Below, piece by piece: positions 9,197-18,800 of a stretch of DNA of 64,000 nt. Positions within the stretch are counted from its first letter, which is position 1. Each line of letters starts with the position of its first letter. Made by a program: the position numbers and the translations under genes. The stretch is from Peribacillus alkalitolerans (GTDB taxonomy: Bacteria; Bacillota; Bacilli; Bacillales; DSM-1321): NCBI RefSeq assembly GCF_010882125.1, contig NZ_JAAGVZ010000010.1, positions 1 to 64,000 on the forward strand, given 5' to 3'. The notes beneath the pieces were generated by a model, which was not told where the DNA came from, ran no database searches, and saw nothing but the letters and a program-made list of their open reading frames with translations.

Positions 9197-9210
9197 AGAA
9201 AGCGTTTTCA
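9197..9210. promoter_or_regulatory. cre-like CcpA site before the pectin ABC operon
   Basis: AGAAAGCGTTTTCA agrees with the cre consensus TGWAANCGNTNWCA at all fixed positions except the first. It lies about 25 bases before the start codon of the solute-binding protein, suitable for carbon catabolite repression. Confidence 0.75.
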
Positions 9211-9232
9211 ATTTAAAAGGGGGGTTACAAGG

Positions 9233-10543
9233 ATGAAAAAGAGAAACTTTTTACTGGTGCCTACGCTAATTTTGTCATTAGTACTAGGTGCGTGCTCAGG
9301 AAACCAAGCTTCCAATAATGAAAGCACTGAAAAAGAAAAAGAAAAAAAGGAAGTAGAAAAGGTTACGTTAAGAATGACTTGGTGGGGTTCTCAATCGAGA
9401 CATGACCAAACACAGGCAATTATTGATTTATACGAAAAAGAAAACCCACACGTTACTATTGAACCAGAATTTACTGGGTTTGATGGTTATTTTGAAAAGA
9501 TGGCTGCACAAGCGGCAGGTAACAATCTACCAGATATCATGCAGCAAAACTTTGGTGAGTATTTAAATCAATACGCAGATAAAGGCCTATTAACTGACTT
9601 AACAGAATTTGTGGAAAATGGAACAATCGATTTAGAAGGAGTAAGTGAAACAATCATGGAATCCGGTACAAAGGAAGGCAAGCTTCTGGGGATTCCAACA
9701 GGTACGAATGCTCTAGCAGCTGTTTACGATAAAGAAATGCTAGAAAAAGCAGGAGTAGCCCTTCCAAATGAAAGTTGGACTTGGGAGGACTACTTAACAG
9801 CTGCTAAGAAAGTTCACAAAGAATTAGGTACTTATGGTACTAGACTTTTAGAACCAAAGAATCTATTTGAATATTATTTAAGAGAAAAAGGCTTTAAGTT
9901 CTTTAATGAAGATGGAACAGGCTTAGGATACGATGATGACAAACTTTTAGAAGACTACTATGCAATGAATAAAGAGTTAGTGGACGCAGGTGTTGCACCA
10001 GGCTATGATGTCATTCAACAAATTAAGGGTGTTGAAGACGAACTAATCGTCCATGGTAAATCTCCATTTGATTTCCGTTGGTCAAATCAAGTAGGAGCTC
10101 TTACAAGTGCTGCTGGAAAACAATTTGAATTAACATTACTTCCAGGTGAAGGAAATGCTCAAGGTATGTTCTTAAAGCCTGCGATGTTATGGTCTATTCC
10201 TGAATCATCAAAGAATAAAGAAGAAGCAGCCAAGTTTATCAACTTCTTTATCAATAATAGTAAAGTTTATGAAATTGGTGGATCGGACCGTGGTGTTCCT
10301 CTTAAACAGGAAATTAGAGATGCAATGTCACCTAACTTAAGTGAAACAGATAAGAAAATCTTCGATTATATCGCTTTAGTAAATGAAAATAGCACTCCAA
10401 TCGATAGCAACTACCCACCTGCATCAGCTGAGGTACTACAAGCATTAGCTGACATTGATGAGTTAGTTATTTATGGAGAATTGACTCCTGAAGCAGGTGC
10501 AAAGGAGTTTAGAAAGCAAGCAGAAGAGATTTTAAGTCGATAA
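9233..10543 (+). CDS. ABC sugar-binding lipoprotein (family 1), pectin-oligomer uptake
   Basis: A 436-residue solute-binding protein with a lipoprotein signal: positively charged start, hydrophobic core and lipobox L-G-A-C with Cys21. A lysine/glutamate-rich linker follows (about residues 25-45), then the family 1 binding fold. It captures an oligosaccharide and delivers it to the permeases at 10663 and 11670. The gene neighbourhood (GH105, PL9) suggests unsaturated oligogalacturonides or rhamnogalacturonan fragments. The site GGGGGG lies 10 bases before the ATG. Expression is probably raised by the upstream response regulator and lowered through the cre site. Confidence 0.9.
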   Translation: MKKRNFLLVPTLILSLVLGACSGNQASNNESTEKEKEKKEVEKVTLRMTWWGSQSRHDQTQAIIDLYEKENPHVTIEPEFTGFDGYFEKMAAQAAGNNLPDIMQQNFGEYLNQYADKGLLTDLTEFVENGTIDLEGVSETIMESGTKEGKLLGIPTGTNALAAVYDKEMLEKAGVALPNESWTWEDYLTAAKKVHKELGTYGTRLLEPKNLFEYYLREKGFKFFNEDGTGLGYDDDKLLEDYYAMNKELVDAGVAPGYDVIQQIKGVEDELIVHGKSPFDFRWSNQVGALTSAAGKQFELTLLPGEGNAQGMFLKPAMLWSIPESSKNKEEAAKFINFFINNSKVYEIGGSDRGVPLKQEIRDAMSPNLSETDKKIFDYIALVNENSTPIDSNYPPASAEVLQALADIDELVIYGELTPEAGAKEFRKQAEEILSR

Positions 10544-10549
10544 AAATAA

Positions 10550-10594
10550 AAAAGTCGGTCCTGGTCTCTAACTACTGTCAGGACCACTTTTTTT
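10550..10594 (+). terminator. Internal terminator after the binding-protein gene
   Basis: GGTCCTG (10557-10563) pairs with CAGGACC (10579-10585), with AGT/ACT extending the stem and TTTTTTTT after it. A partial terminator here would give more binding protein than permease, a common arrangement. Confidence 0.85.
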
Positions 10595-10662
10595 TAGAAT
10601 GCTAAGCATGCTTGAGTACTTTGGGAGCATCTTTCAAACTAACTATATCTTATAAGAAAGAG

Positions 10663-11652
10663 ATGAGGGTAATGATACCGAAAAAAACTGAACAGCTAGA
10701 CTCAGTTGTCAATATTCCAAAGACGACAGTTTCCAATAATCTCGTTAAACTTCTAAAGCCTAGAAAGAAAAAAGCTGGTTATGAAAATTTAACCGGATAT
10801 CTTTTTATCTCACCTTTCATTATTGGATTGATTTGTTTAACACTATATCCAGTTGTATATTCCTTTTACTTATCTTTTACCGATTATGATTTGTTAGGAG
10901 ATCCAAGGTGGACTGGCACTGATAACTATGTAAGGATGTTCACGAATGATCCGATGTTTTGGTCATCGATGAAGACTACATTCTTTTATGCAGGTGTCGC
11001 CGTACCGATTCGACTCGTTTTTGCCTTATTAGTAGCATTGGCACTAAATAAGATTGTCGAAATGGTTGGATTATACCGTACGATGTTGTACTTACCATCA
11101 GTAGTAGGTGGAAGTATTGCCATTTCAATTATGTGGAGACAATTATTTGGAAACGATGGAGCATTTAACTCGATTTTAGCTACGTTAGGACTGCCAACCC
11201 ATTCTTGGTTAGGAGATCCTGATACAGCTATTTGGACAATTATTGTGTTATATGGGTGGCAATTTGGTTCATCAATGTTGATTTTCTTAGCTGGCTTGCG
11301 AAACATCCCAAAAACGTATTACGAAGCGGCAAGCGTTGACGGTGCTCGTCCGATTCAACAGTTTTTCATGATTACGCTGCCGCTCCTAACGCCAGTTATT
11401 CTTTTTAATACAGTCATGCAAGTTATAAATGGATTTATGGCCTTTACACCAAGCTTTGTTGTAACAAATGGTGGACCTATGAATAGTACAGTCTTATTCG
11501 TTCTTTATATGTATAGAAGAGCATTTGAATTCTTCGAAATGGGTTATGGCTCCGCAATGGCATGGGTGATGTTAGTTATTATTGCTGCCTTTACTGCGTT
11601 AATTTTTAAAACATCGGATAAATGGGTCCATTACGAAGGAGATCAAAAATAA
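10663..11652 (+). CDS. ABC transporter permease (CUT1, MalF-like)
   Basis: Inner-membrane permease of about 329 residues with six main hydrophobic segments and the EAA loop ([10 protein letters not shown]) that docks the ATPase. A charged N-terminal stretch of about 35 residues precedes the first helix, as in LplB/YtcP-type partners. The start is uncertain: ATGs at 10663 and 10672 both have weak sites, and a TTG at 10612 has none. No ATPase gene is present in the operon, so the multitask ATPase MsmX encoded elsewhere is probably used. Confidence 0.88.
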   Translation: MRVMIPKKTEQLDSVVNIPKTTVSNNLVKLLKPRKKKAGYENLTGYLFISPFIIGLICLTLYPVVYSFYLSFTDYDLLGDPRWTGTDNYVRMFTNDPMFWSSMKTTFFYAGVAVPIRLVFALLVALALNKIVEMVGLYRTMLYLPSVVGGSIAISIMWRQLFGNDGAFNSILATLGLPTHSWLGDPDTAIWTIIVLYGWQFGSSMLIFLAGLRNIPKTYYEAASVDGARPIQQFFMITLPLLTPVILFNTVMQVINGFMAFTPSFVVTNGGPMNSTVLFVLYMYRRAFEFFEMGYGSAMAWVMLVIIAAFTALIFKTSDKWVHYEGDQK

Positions 11653-11669
11653 GAAAGGAGAGTATGTTT

Positions 11670-12518
11670 ATGTCTACTTCAACTAAAAAGAAGCTTAAAA
11701 AAATTACCCAGCATACGATTATGATACTCTTTACATTACTCATGCTCTATCCTCTTGCTTGGATGGTTGGCAGTTCTTTTAAAGAGAGCTCAACAGTCTT
11801 TATTGATGCTCATAAAATCCTTCCAGATGTATTCCGTTTTGAGAACTATGTAGAAGGCTGGAAAGGCTTTGGTGGAATTACGTTTTCAACCTTCTTTAAA
11901 AATTCCTTTGTCATTGTATTAATTTCAACAATCGGAAGTGTACTTTCTTCGACGTTAATTGCATTCGGATTCGCACGCATTAACTTTGTGGGAAAAAAAT
12001 TCTGGTTTGTTTGCATGATGCTGACGATGATGTTGCCATATGAAATGGTTATGATTCCCCAATATATTATGTTTAATGGTTTTGGATGGATTGATACATA
12101 CCTTCCTCTAATTTTACCAACGTTCTTTGGAGCACCGTTCTTTATCTTTTTAATTATGCAATTTATTCGTACAATCCCAACTGAGCTGGACCAAGCAGCC
12201 CAAATTGATGGATGTGGTACATTCGGAACATTCTTCAGAATTATCTGCCCACTAGTTTTACCAGCTATGATGACAGCAGCCATATTTTCATTCTACTGGC
12301 GCTGGGATGATTTCATGGGTCCTTTACTTTACTTAACAACTCCTGAGAAATATCCAGTGTCATTAGCCTTAAAACTATTTTCTGATCCAAACTCTGTCAC
12401 AAACTGGGGTGCCATGTTTGCAATGTCGACAATTAGTCTAATCCCAGTATTCATCATTTTCTTCATTTTCCAGCGCTATATCGTAGATGGAATTAGCACG
12501 AGTGGGTTGAAATCATAA
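11670..12518 (+). CDS. ABC transporter permease (CUT1, MalG-like)
   Basis: A 282-residue membrane protein with six hydrophobic segments and the EAA motif [12 protein letters not shown]. It forms the channel with the permease upstream. The ATG at 11670 lies nine bases after AAAGGAG (11654-11660); the ATG at 11664 is too close to that site. Transcribed with the preceding permease and the following GH105 gene, 23 bases away. Confidence 0.9.
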   Translation: MSTSTKKKLKKITQHTIMILFTLLMLYPLAWMVGSSFKESSTVFIDAHKILPDVFRFENYVEGWKGFGGITFSTFFKNSFVIVLISTIGSVLSSTLIAFGFARINFVGKKFWFVCMMLTMMLPYEMVMIPQYIMFNGFGWIDTYLPLILPTFFGAPFFIFLIMQFIRTIPTELDQAAQIDGCGTFGTFFRIICPLVLPAMMTAAIFSFYWRWDDFMGPLLYLTTPEKYPVSLALKLFSDPNSVTNWGAMFAMSTISLIPVFIIFFIFQRYIVDGISTSGLKS

Positions 12519-12541
12519 ATTAGATTAAAGGAGTGGGAAAA

Positions 12542-13663
12542 ATGGTTTCAATAAGCAGAAGCGAGAGGCGTAAACAACTTTTAACCCCTTTAGAGTGGGG
12601 AAAGGCAGCATGTGATTCTTTAATGGCGACTTATACACCTGCACAGCTACCTCCTGCTAATAGATGGCATTACCACCAGGGTGTCTTTTTATATAGCATG
12701 TTACAGCTAAATGAGACGGTTGGAAGTGAGGACTACTTCAACTATATCAGAGGATACGTCGACAATATTATTGATGAGGATGGAAACTTCTATTTTGATC
12801 GAGAAGAATTAGATTCGATTCAAGCTGGCCTATTACTATTTAAATTAGACCAAGTAACGAATGACCCGAGATATAAGATTGCGGCTACCAAGTTAAAGAA
12901 TATGTTTCCTACCTTTAATAAAACCTCTGATGGAGGCTTCTGGCACAAGGATAAATACCCTTATCAGATGTGGTTAGATGGTTTGTATATGGGTGGAGTA
13001 TTTGCTATGAATTACGGAAAACAGTATGGTGAGCCGGAATTATTAGAAATGGTCCTAGAACAAGAAAGACTGATGAGAAAACATACAATGGATGAAAAGA
13101 CTGGATTATTCTACCATGCATGGGATGAAAAAAGGCATCAGCCTTGGGCAGACCCTGAAACTGGTAAATCACCTGAATTCTGGGGAAGAGCAATTGGTTG
13201 GTACGGTATTACCTTTAACGAAATTTTAGGATTTTTATCAAAAGATCACCCATCCAGACCTGAGCTTGTTCAAGCATTACAGGATCTTACTAAAGGACTG
13301 GTTCAGTTCCAAGATAGAGCTACTGGGCTTTGGTACCAAGTAGTAGATAAAGGACATGACATGAATAACTGGATCGAAACCTCTTGTTCAGCCTTATTTA
13401 TCTATACAATTGCTCGAGCCATAAATGATGGTTATCAGGATGATAGCTTGAAGGAATATGCAATAAAAGGGTTCCGAGGTTTATTAGATAAAATGGAATT
13501 TAATGACGAGGGTGCATTTGTCATGCCTGAAATTTGTATCGGTACTGGGGTAGGCGATTATCAGCATTACTTAGACCGCCCAACTTGTGAAAATGATTTA
13601 CACGGTGTAGGCTCCTTTATTCTAGCATGTATTGAAATGCAAAAATTATTACCTGAATTATAA
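12542..13663 (+). CDS. GH105 unsaturated rhamnogalacturonyl/galacturonyl hydrolase (YteR/YesR-like)
   Basis: Cytoplasmic enzyme of 373 residues that removes the 4,5-unsaturated uronic acid left at the non-reducing end by pectin lyases, yielding 5-keto-4-deoxyuronate. Family features are the (alpha/alpha)6-barrel tryptophan-rich motifs, the catalytic Asp146 in M-W-L-D-G-L-Y-M-G (matching Asp143 of YteR) and the W-G-R-A-I-G-W-Y motif. There is no signal peptide, so it acts on imported oligomers. AAAGGAG lies eight bases before the ATG at 12542. Its product enters the KduI step encoded at 23077. Whether rhamnogalacturonan or homogalacturonan oligomers are preferred cannot be told. Confidence 0.9.
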   Translation: MVSISRSERRKQLLTPLEWGKAACDSLMATYTPAQLPPANRWHYHQGVFLYSMLQLNETVGSEDYFNYIRGYVDNIIDEDGNFYFDREELDSIQAGLLLFKLDQVTNDPRYKIAATKLKNMFPTFNKTSDGGFWHKDKYPYQMWLDGLYMGGVFAMNYGKQYGEPELLEMVLEQERLMRKHTMDEKTGLFYHAWDEKRHQPWADPETGKSPEFWGRAIGWYGITFNEILGFLSKDHPSRPELVQALQDLTKGLVQFQDRATGLWYQVVDKGHDMNNWIETSCSALFIYTIARAINDGYQDDSLKEYAIKGFRGLLDKMEFNDEGAFVMPEICIGTGVGDYQHYLDRPTCENDLHGVGSFILACIEMQKLLPEL

Positions 13664-13703
13664 AGTCCTAACTTTGTAGATTATAAAAAATGGGGTGCAA
13701 ATC

Positions 13704-14996
13704 ATGAAAAAGTTTGCAGTTTGTGGAGTAAGTAAAAGAGCAAACGGAATGTTTATTAAACCGATGCTTGAGAAGTTTTCAAAAACTAGTCAACTAGTTG
13801 CTTTACTAGACAACGATGCTAAAAGATTTACGGTCTGTAAAGATGAATTCCCACAAATTTCGAATGTTCCAGAGTATTTTGATTCAGAATTCGAAAAAAT
13901 GGTGTTTGAAACAAAGCCTGACGTGATTATTGTAGCAGGTAGAGATGATACCCATGTCGATTATATCGTAAAGGCATTAAAGCATGATTTAGATGTAATC
14001 ACTGAAAAGCCAATGGCGACAACAGCAGCAGACTGTAAAAGAATTATGGATGCAGAAGAGATCAGTAAAGGAAAAGTGACTGTTACATTTAATTATCGCT
14101 ATAGTCCATACCATACAAAATTGAAGGAGTTAATCCTTGAAGGCAAAATTGGCAGAATTACTTCAGTAGATTTGAATTGGTATATAGATACATACCATGG
14201 CTCAAGTTACTTCCAACGTTGGAATCGTAATCGTGATTACTCAGGAGGGCTTTCTATTCATAAAAGCTCACATCACTTTGATTTAGTCAATTGGTGGATT
14301 GATCAAAAACCAGTTGAAGTATTTTCTTTTGGTGCACTCAATTACTATGGAAATAAAAGTGAGCTTAATCCGGCAGAAGAAGATGGACGTTATTGCTTTA
14401 CATGTAATGTTAAGGATCAATGCTCTTACTACACTCGATGGAACTCAAGAAGTAACACGATAAAAGTTCAAGATGATCATATTGATTCCGATGCAAAAAG
14501 AAAAGATACCTACACCAATTATCGACCAGATCAATGTATCTTTGATTCTGAAATTAAGATTGAAGATACATATACAGCGACGATTAAATATGACAAAGGT
14601 GCTCTATTAAGCTATTCGATAAATTTTTCCTTACCATATGAAGGCTATAGGCTTGCAATTAATGGTACGAAGGGACGCCTAGAAACAACCGAGTTTCATG
14701 CACCATCACGTGTTCCTTTTCCAGTGAATGAGCAAACTATTGAATATTTTCCACTCTTTGGCTCTAAAGAAACCATTTATGTTGTCAAACGTGAAGGTGG
14801 ACATGGTGGCGGTGACCCAGTGATTCAAGAAGATATTTTCCTGGGTGAAGATCCAACAAGACCTTATCGAATTCTTTCAGGAAGTGTAGATGGGGCATAT
14901 GCTGTTACAACAGGTGAAGCAGTCTGGCGTTCAGCAAAAGAGAATAAACCAATCTATATTGAAGAACTTCTAAATACGCAAAAAGTGACTAATTAA
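13704..14996 (+). CDS. Gfo/Idh/MocA oxidoreductase with a four-cysteine insert
   Basis: A 430-residue NAD(P)-dependent dehydrogenase. The N-terminal Rossmann domain carries the family motif E-K-P (Glu101-Pro103), and the C-terminal alpha/beta domain includes a possible catalytic H-K-S-S-H-H-F-D segment. A cysteine group C231-F-T-C234-N-V-K-D-Q-C240 with a fourth Cys278 sits in the C-terminal domain and looks like a metal or iron-sulfur site, which most family members lack. The ATG at 13704 follows TGGGG; the GTG at 13695 is inside that site. Its position between GH105 and the YesL-like gene suggests oxidation of a pectin-derived sugar, but the substrate is not known. Confidence 0.8.
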   Translation: MKKFAVCGVSKRANGMFIKPMLEKFSKTSQLVALLDNDAKRFTVCKDEFPQISNVPEYFDSEFEKMVFETKPDVIIVAGRDDTHVDYIVKALKHDLDVITEKPMATTAADCKRIMDAEEISKGKVTVTFNYRYSPYHTKLKELILEGKIGRITSVDLNWYIDTYHGSSYFQRWNRNRDYSGGLSIHKSSHHFDLVNWWIDQKPVEVFSFGALNYYGNKSELNPAEEDGRYCFTCNVKDQCSYYTRWNSRSNTIKVQDDHIDSDAKRKDTYTNYRPDQCIFDSEIKIEDTYTATIKYDKGALLSYSINFSLPYEGYRLAINGTKGRLETTEFHAPSRVPFPVNEQTIEYFPLFGSKETIYVVKREGGHGGGDPVIQEDIFLGEDPTRPYRILSGSVDGAYAVTTGEAVWRSAKENKPIYIEELLNTQKVTN

Positions 14997-15004
14997 TAGA
15001 ATGG

Positions 15005-15051
15005 TAGCTTCTGCAAATAGAGCTATCCCCTAAGTAATTTTGCAGAAGCTA
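15005..15051 (+). other. Intergenic hairpin, possible RNA stabiliser or weak terminator
   Basis: TAGCTTCTGCAAA (15005-15017) pairs with TTTGCAGAAGCTA (15039-15051) around a 21-base loop. There is no T tract after it, so an RNA-processing or stabilising element inside the operon is more likely than a terminator. Confidence 0.6.
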
Positions 15052-15091
15052 AACCACCTATGTTAAAACCGCTGGGAAGGAGAAATATCAA

Positions 15092-15733
15092 ATGGAGATG
15101 AACCGACTTTTAACAGGCATCTATAATCTATGCAGATGGATTACCCATTTTGCTTATATAAATCTTCTCTGGATAATGTTTACTTTATTAGGTGCAGTTA
15201 TCTTAGGAATTGTTCCTAGTACTGTGGCAATGTTCGCAGTTGCTAGAAAAACAGCGATGGATAAAGAAGATATTCCAGTCTTTAAAACGTTCTGGAGAAC
15301 GTATCGAACTGAATTTATTCGAGCAAATGGTTTAGGCTTGCTATTAATAGCCATAGGTCTAATTTGGTATTTGGACTTACAATTCTTTCGCCAGTTTGAA
15401 GGTCCATTTTATACCATTATGAGTTATCTAATGATGATGCTTGGAATGGTATATTTCATACTCCTTCTAAATATTTTTCCAGTTTATGTTCATTATGATT
15501 TGAAAATCTATCAATATTTGACCCATGCTTTAAAAATTGGATTTCTAAAACCTACAACAATCGTATGTATGTTAATTGGAAGTTTATGTACTTATTATTT
15601 TCTTATCTACTTACCTGGGTTAATACCAATCTTTGGGATTAGTTTTTTTGTTTATTTTAATATGTGGGTGGCTTATAAAACCTTTGAAAATATTGATGAT
15701 GTTAAAGCTGAACAAACACATTCATATGTGTAG
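15092..15733 (+). CDS. YesL-like DUF624 membrane protein
   Basis: A 213-residue protein with five or so transmembrane segments, starting M-N-R-L-L-T-G-I-Y as DUF624/YesL proteins do, and with the conserved G-A-V-I-L-G-I-V-P-S-T loop after the first helix. The biochemical role of this family is not established. It travels with YesM/YesN sensors and rhamnogalacturonan or plant-polysaccharide genes in Bacillus. GGGAAGGAG lies before the ATG. The gene leads into the PL9 gene 68 bases later with no terminator between. Confidence 0.85.
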   Translation: MEMNRLLTGIYNLCRWITHFAYINLLWIMFTLLGAVILGIVPSTVAMFAVARKTAMDKEDIPVFKTFWRTYRTEFIRANGLGLLLIAIGLIWYLDLQFFRQFEGPFYTIMSYLMMMLGMVYFILLLNIFPVYVHYDLKIYQYLTHALKIGFLKPTTIVCMLIGSLCTYYFLIYLPGLIPIFGISFFVYFNMWVAYKTFENIDDVKAEQTHSYV

Positions 15734-15801
15734 TTGAGCACTGGTAAAGTTGTAGGATTCGAATGATTGAAAACAAGTTTGTCATTTGAGGAGGTTATTT
15801 A

Positions 15802-18800
15802 GTGAAGAAACTTAAGCAGTTATTTGCTTTTGCGGTTTCACTTGTACTTTTACTTTCAACTATGAACTTCCATGGTTATGCTCAGGGCGTTGCAACTACT
15901 TCAGAAACAAACGATTGGACATTTAGTGCTTTTGGCGGCAACACCAGTACTACAAAAAATCCCCAGCCAACAATTGATGAGGGTGATTCAGTAACAATGG
16001 CTGTAACTGGTGGGAAAATAGCAAGTGGTGATGAGGGCCTTTCTTATTACTTTAGTAAACTCCTAGCCAATTCTAACTTTGAGATTAAAGCAAAAGCAAC
16101 AGTTAAAAGTTTTAATGGTAATAGCGGCATTAGTACTCCAAATCAAAAATCCTTTGGGATTATGCTTAGAGACAAGGTAGGTAGCAATGGTGATTCGTCT
16201 ACCCAGACGGCAAATTATGTGGCGGTTGGTGCTCTTGATACAGTTATGAAAGGCTTATATAAAAAAGGTACACAAACGAAGCTAAATCCTTTTGTTAATC
16301 AAGTGCCTCCTAAAGCAAATGAAGTATACGAATTATCGATTAAAAAATCCGGCAATACATATGTATTATCTTCCAACAACGAGACTGAAACAATTACGGT
16401 TAATGACCTTTTTAATGAACAAATATTTGCAGGGGTTTATGTTGCTAGAGATGCTGAAGTTACCTTCAGTAATGTTGAAATCACCTTTGCAAAGCAAGTT
16501 AGTGAGTTAATCTTAGACAGTAGTCAAATGAAAACGAAATATTTTTTGGGCGAAGGTTTAGATTTAACAGGCTTAAAAGTTACGGGTGTATATCCAGATG
16601 GAAGTCAAGAATTACTAACAGAAGATGAATATATTGTGACTGGTTTTAAAAGCAGCCAGGAAGGAACAAATACTATAAGTATTAACTATAACGGTTTAAC
16701 CCAATTGATAAATCTTACCATAAAATCGGTTTCGGTAACTAATTTGGAAATAAAATACTATCCTGCCAAAACAGATTATTATGTTGGTGACCATTTTGAT
16801 CCTGAAGGTATCGTGATTGTTGGTGAGTTTGAAAACGGACTTAAAGAAGAACTTACAAGTGATAAATATGAGCTAACGATTTCTGGAGAGTCCATTACTA
16901 CCTTAGATGCACCAGGAACTGTGCCGATTACTGTAACATCCACTAAAACACCTGAAACATTTACCACCTTTCATGTTGAGGTAAAGGATGAAGAGGTGAC
17001 CGATTTGAAAATCACACAATTACCACAAAAAACACTCTATTTTATTAATGATGAACTAGATATCGATGGAATGGTGGTATATGCAACCTATAGTGATGGC
17101 AATGAAGTCAGACTTTTGAGGGATGAATATTCTGTAACAGAACTAGATTCTACCCTTCCAGGAAAAAAAGATATTCTGATTACCTATAAGGGACAAACCG
17201 ATGTTTTAGAAGTAACGGTTAAAGAAAAAGAACTGTCTGGTATATCGATCACACACTATCCAAAAACGACCTACCAAATCGGTGACAAGATTGATATGGC
17301 AAATCTAGAAATTTCGAAAGTCTATGACAATCAAGATAAAGAAAAACTTACAGATGATCAATATTCATTAGACACGACTAACTTTAATCACACAGTACCT
17401 GGAATATACGATGTAAAAGTAGTTCCCATAGATTCTAGAATCGAACCGATAACTTTAAAGGTTACGGTTAGAGAACCCAAGCATTATTCATGGAATACAA
17501 TTCGATTCGGTCAATCAACCGACCATGACACGAATTATACGAACGTGGAAGAAGATGGAACTATTGAAATTGTGGCTCTCGAAGGAAAAGCGGGTAAAAT
17601 CACCGGCGATCATGATGGGATCACCTTTTACTACACCGAAATTGATGCACTAGAAGATAACTTTTCATTAACGGCTGATATAAAGGTAAGGGAATATGCC
17701 AAGAACCCTCATGATGGTCAAGAATCTTTTGGGATTATGGCAAGAGATGTGATTGGGGAAGACGGCAATTCTAGTGTATTTGCTTCTAATATTGTAGGAA
17801 TTGGCGGATATAGTGGTGGAACGCAGGAAGCAAATGGGACACAATTTTTTATCCGAACAGGAGTAGAATCATCGGATGGAGCCGGCAGCTTAGGTATACA
17901 AAAAATTATGTTAAAGAATGTGAAACCAGCTACTAATAACACGTATCCTACTAATGATTATAAGTTGACTTTATCTAAAACGAATAGTGGTTTTGTAGGA
18001 AGGTTAAATAATGATAAAGAAGAGATTTTCTTTGAACCTGAGATATTAAACGTACAAGACTCAAAGATTTACGTCGGTTTTTATACGGCCCGACTTGCAA
18101 CGATCGAGGTAAGCAATATTGATTTCAACGTAACAGCAGCAAAAACAGATGTACCAAAACTAGAGCCGCCTGTGGAACCTATTGTTCCTGATTTTAATAT
18201 CATTTCACTTGATAAAGTCTCAAAGGAAAACTATGAGTTTATGGTTCAAGCAAATGTGAGTGGGACTGTTACTGTTAAACAGGGTACAAAAGTCATTCGC
18301 CAAAATGCAGAAGTCAAGTCAGGAGAAATTTTCTCAATACCTACAACACTTGCTTCCAATAATCAGACAAACTTTAGTGTTACTTTTTTACCCAATGATT
18401 CTCAATACTTATCAAGCTACGATAAATTGGTGAAAAATTTTACTACAACGATGAAATCTTATGTACCAGACGGTGATATCTATGTAGCACCTAATGGAAC
18501 AAGTAAAGGATCCGGAACGAAGGAAAATCCGCTTGACTTAGACACTGCAATTGATTTCGTGCGCGAAGGTCAAAAAATTATTGTCCAAGAAGGTCAGTAT
18601 GTACGTCAGTCAAAACTAGAGATTCGCCAATATAATGACGGTTCAAAAGAAGCTATGAAATATTTAATTGCGGCTCCTGGTACTAGACCAGTCATCGACT
18701 TTAATAAAAGGTCTGAAGGTGTTGTTCTTAGCGGAGATTATTGGCACATAAAAGGAATAGACTTTGCACGTTCTGGTGGGAATACAAAGGGCTTTACGAT

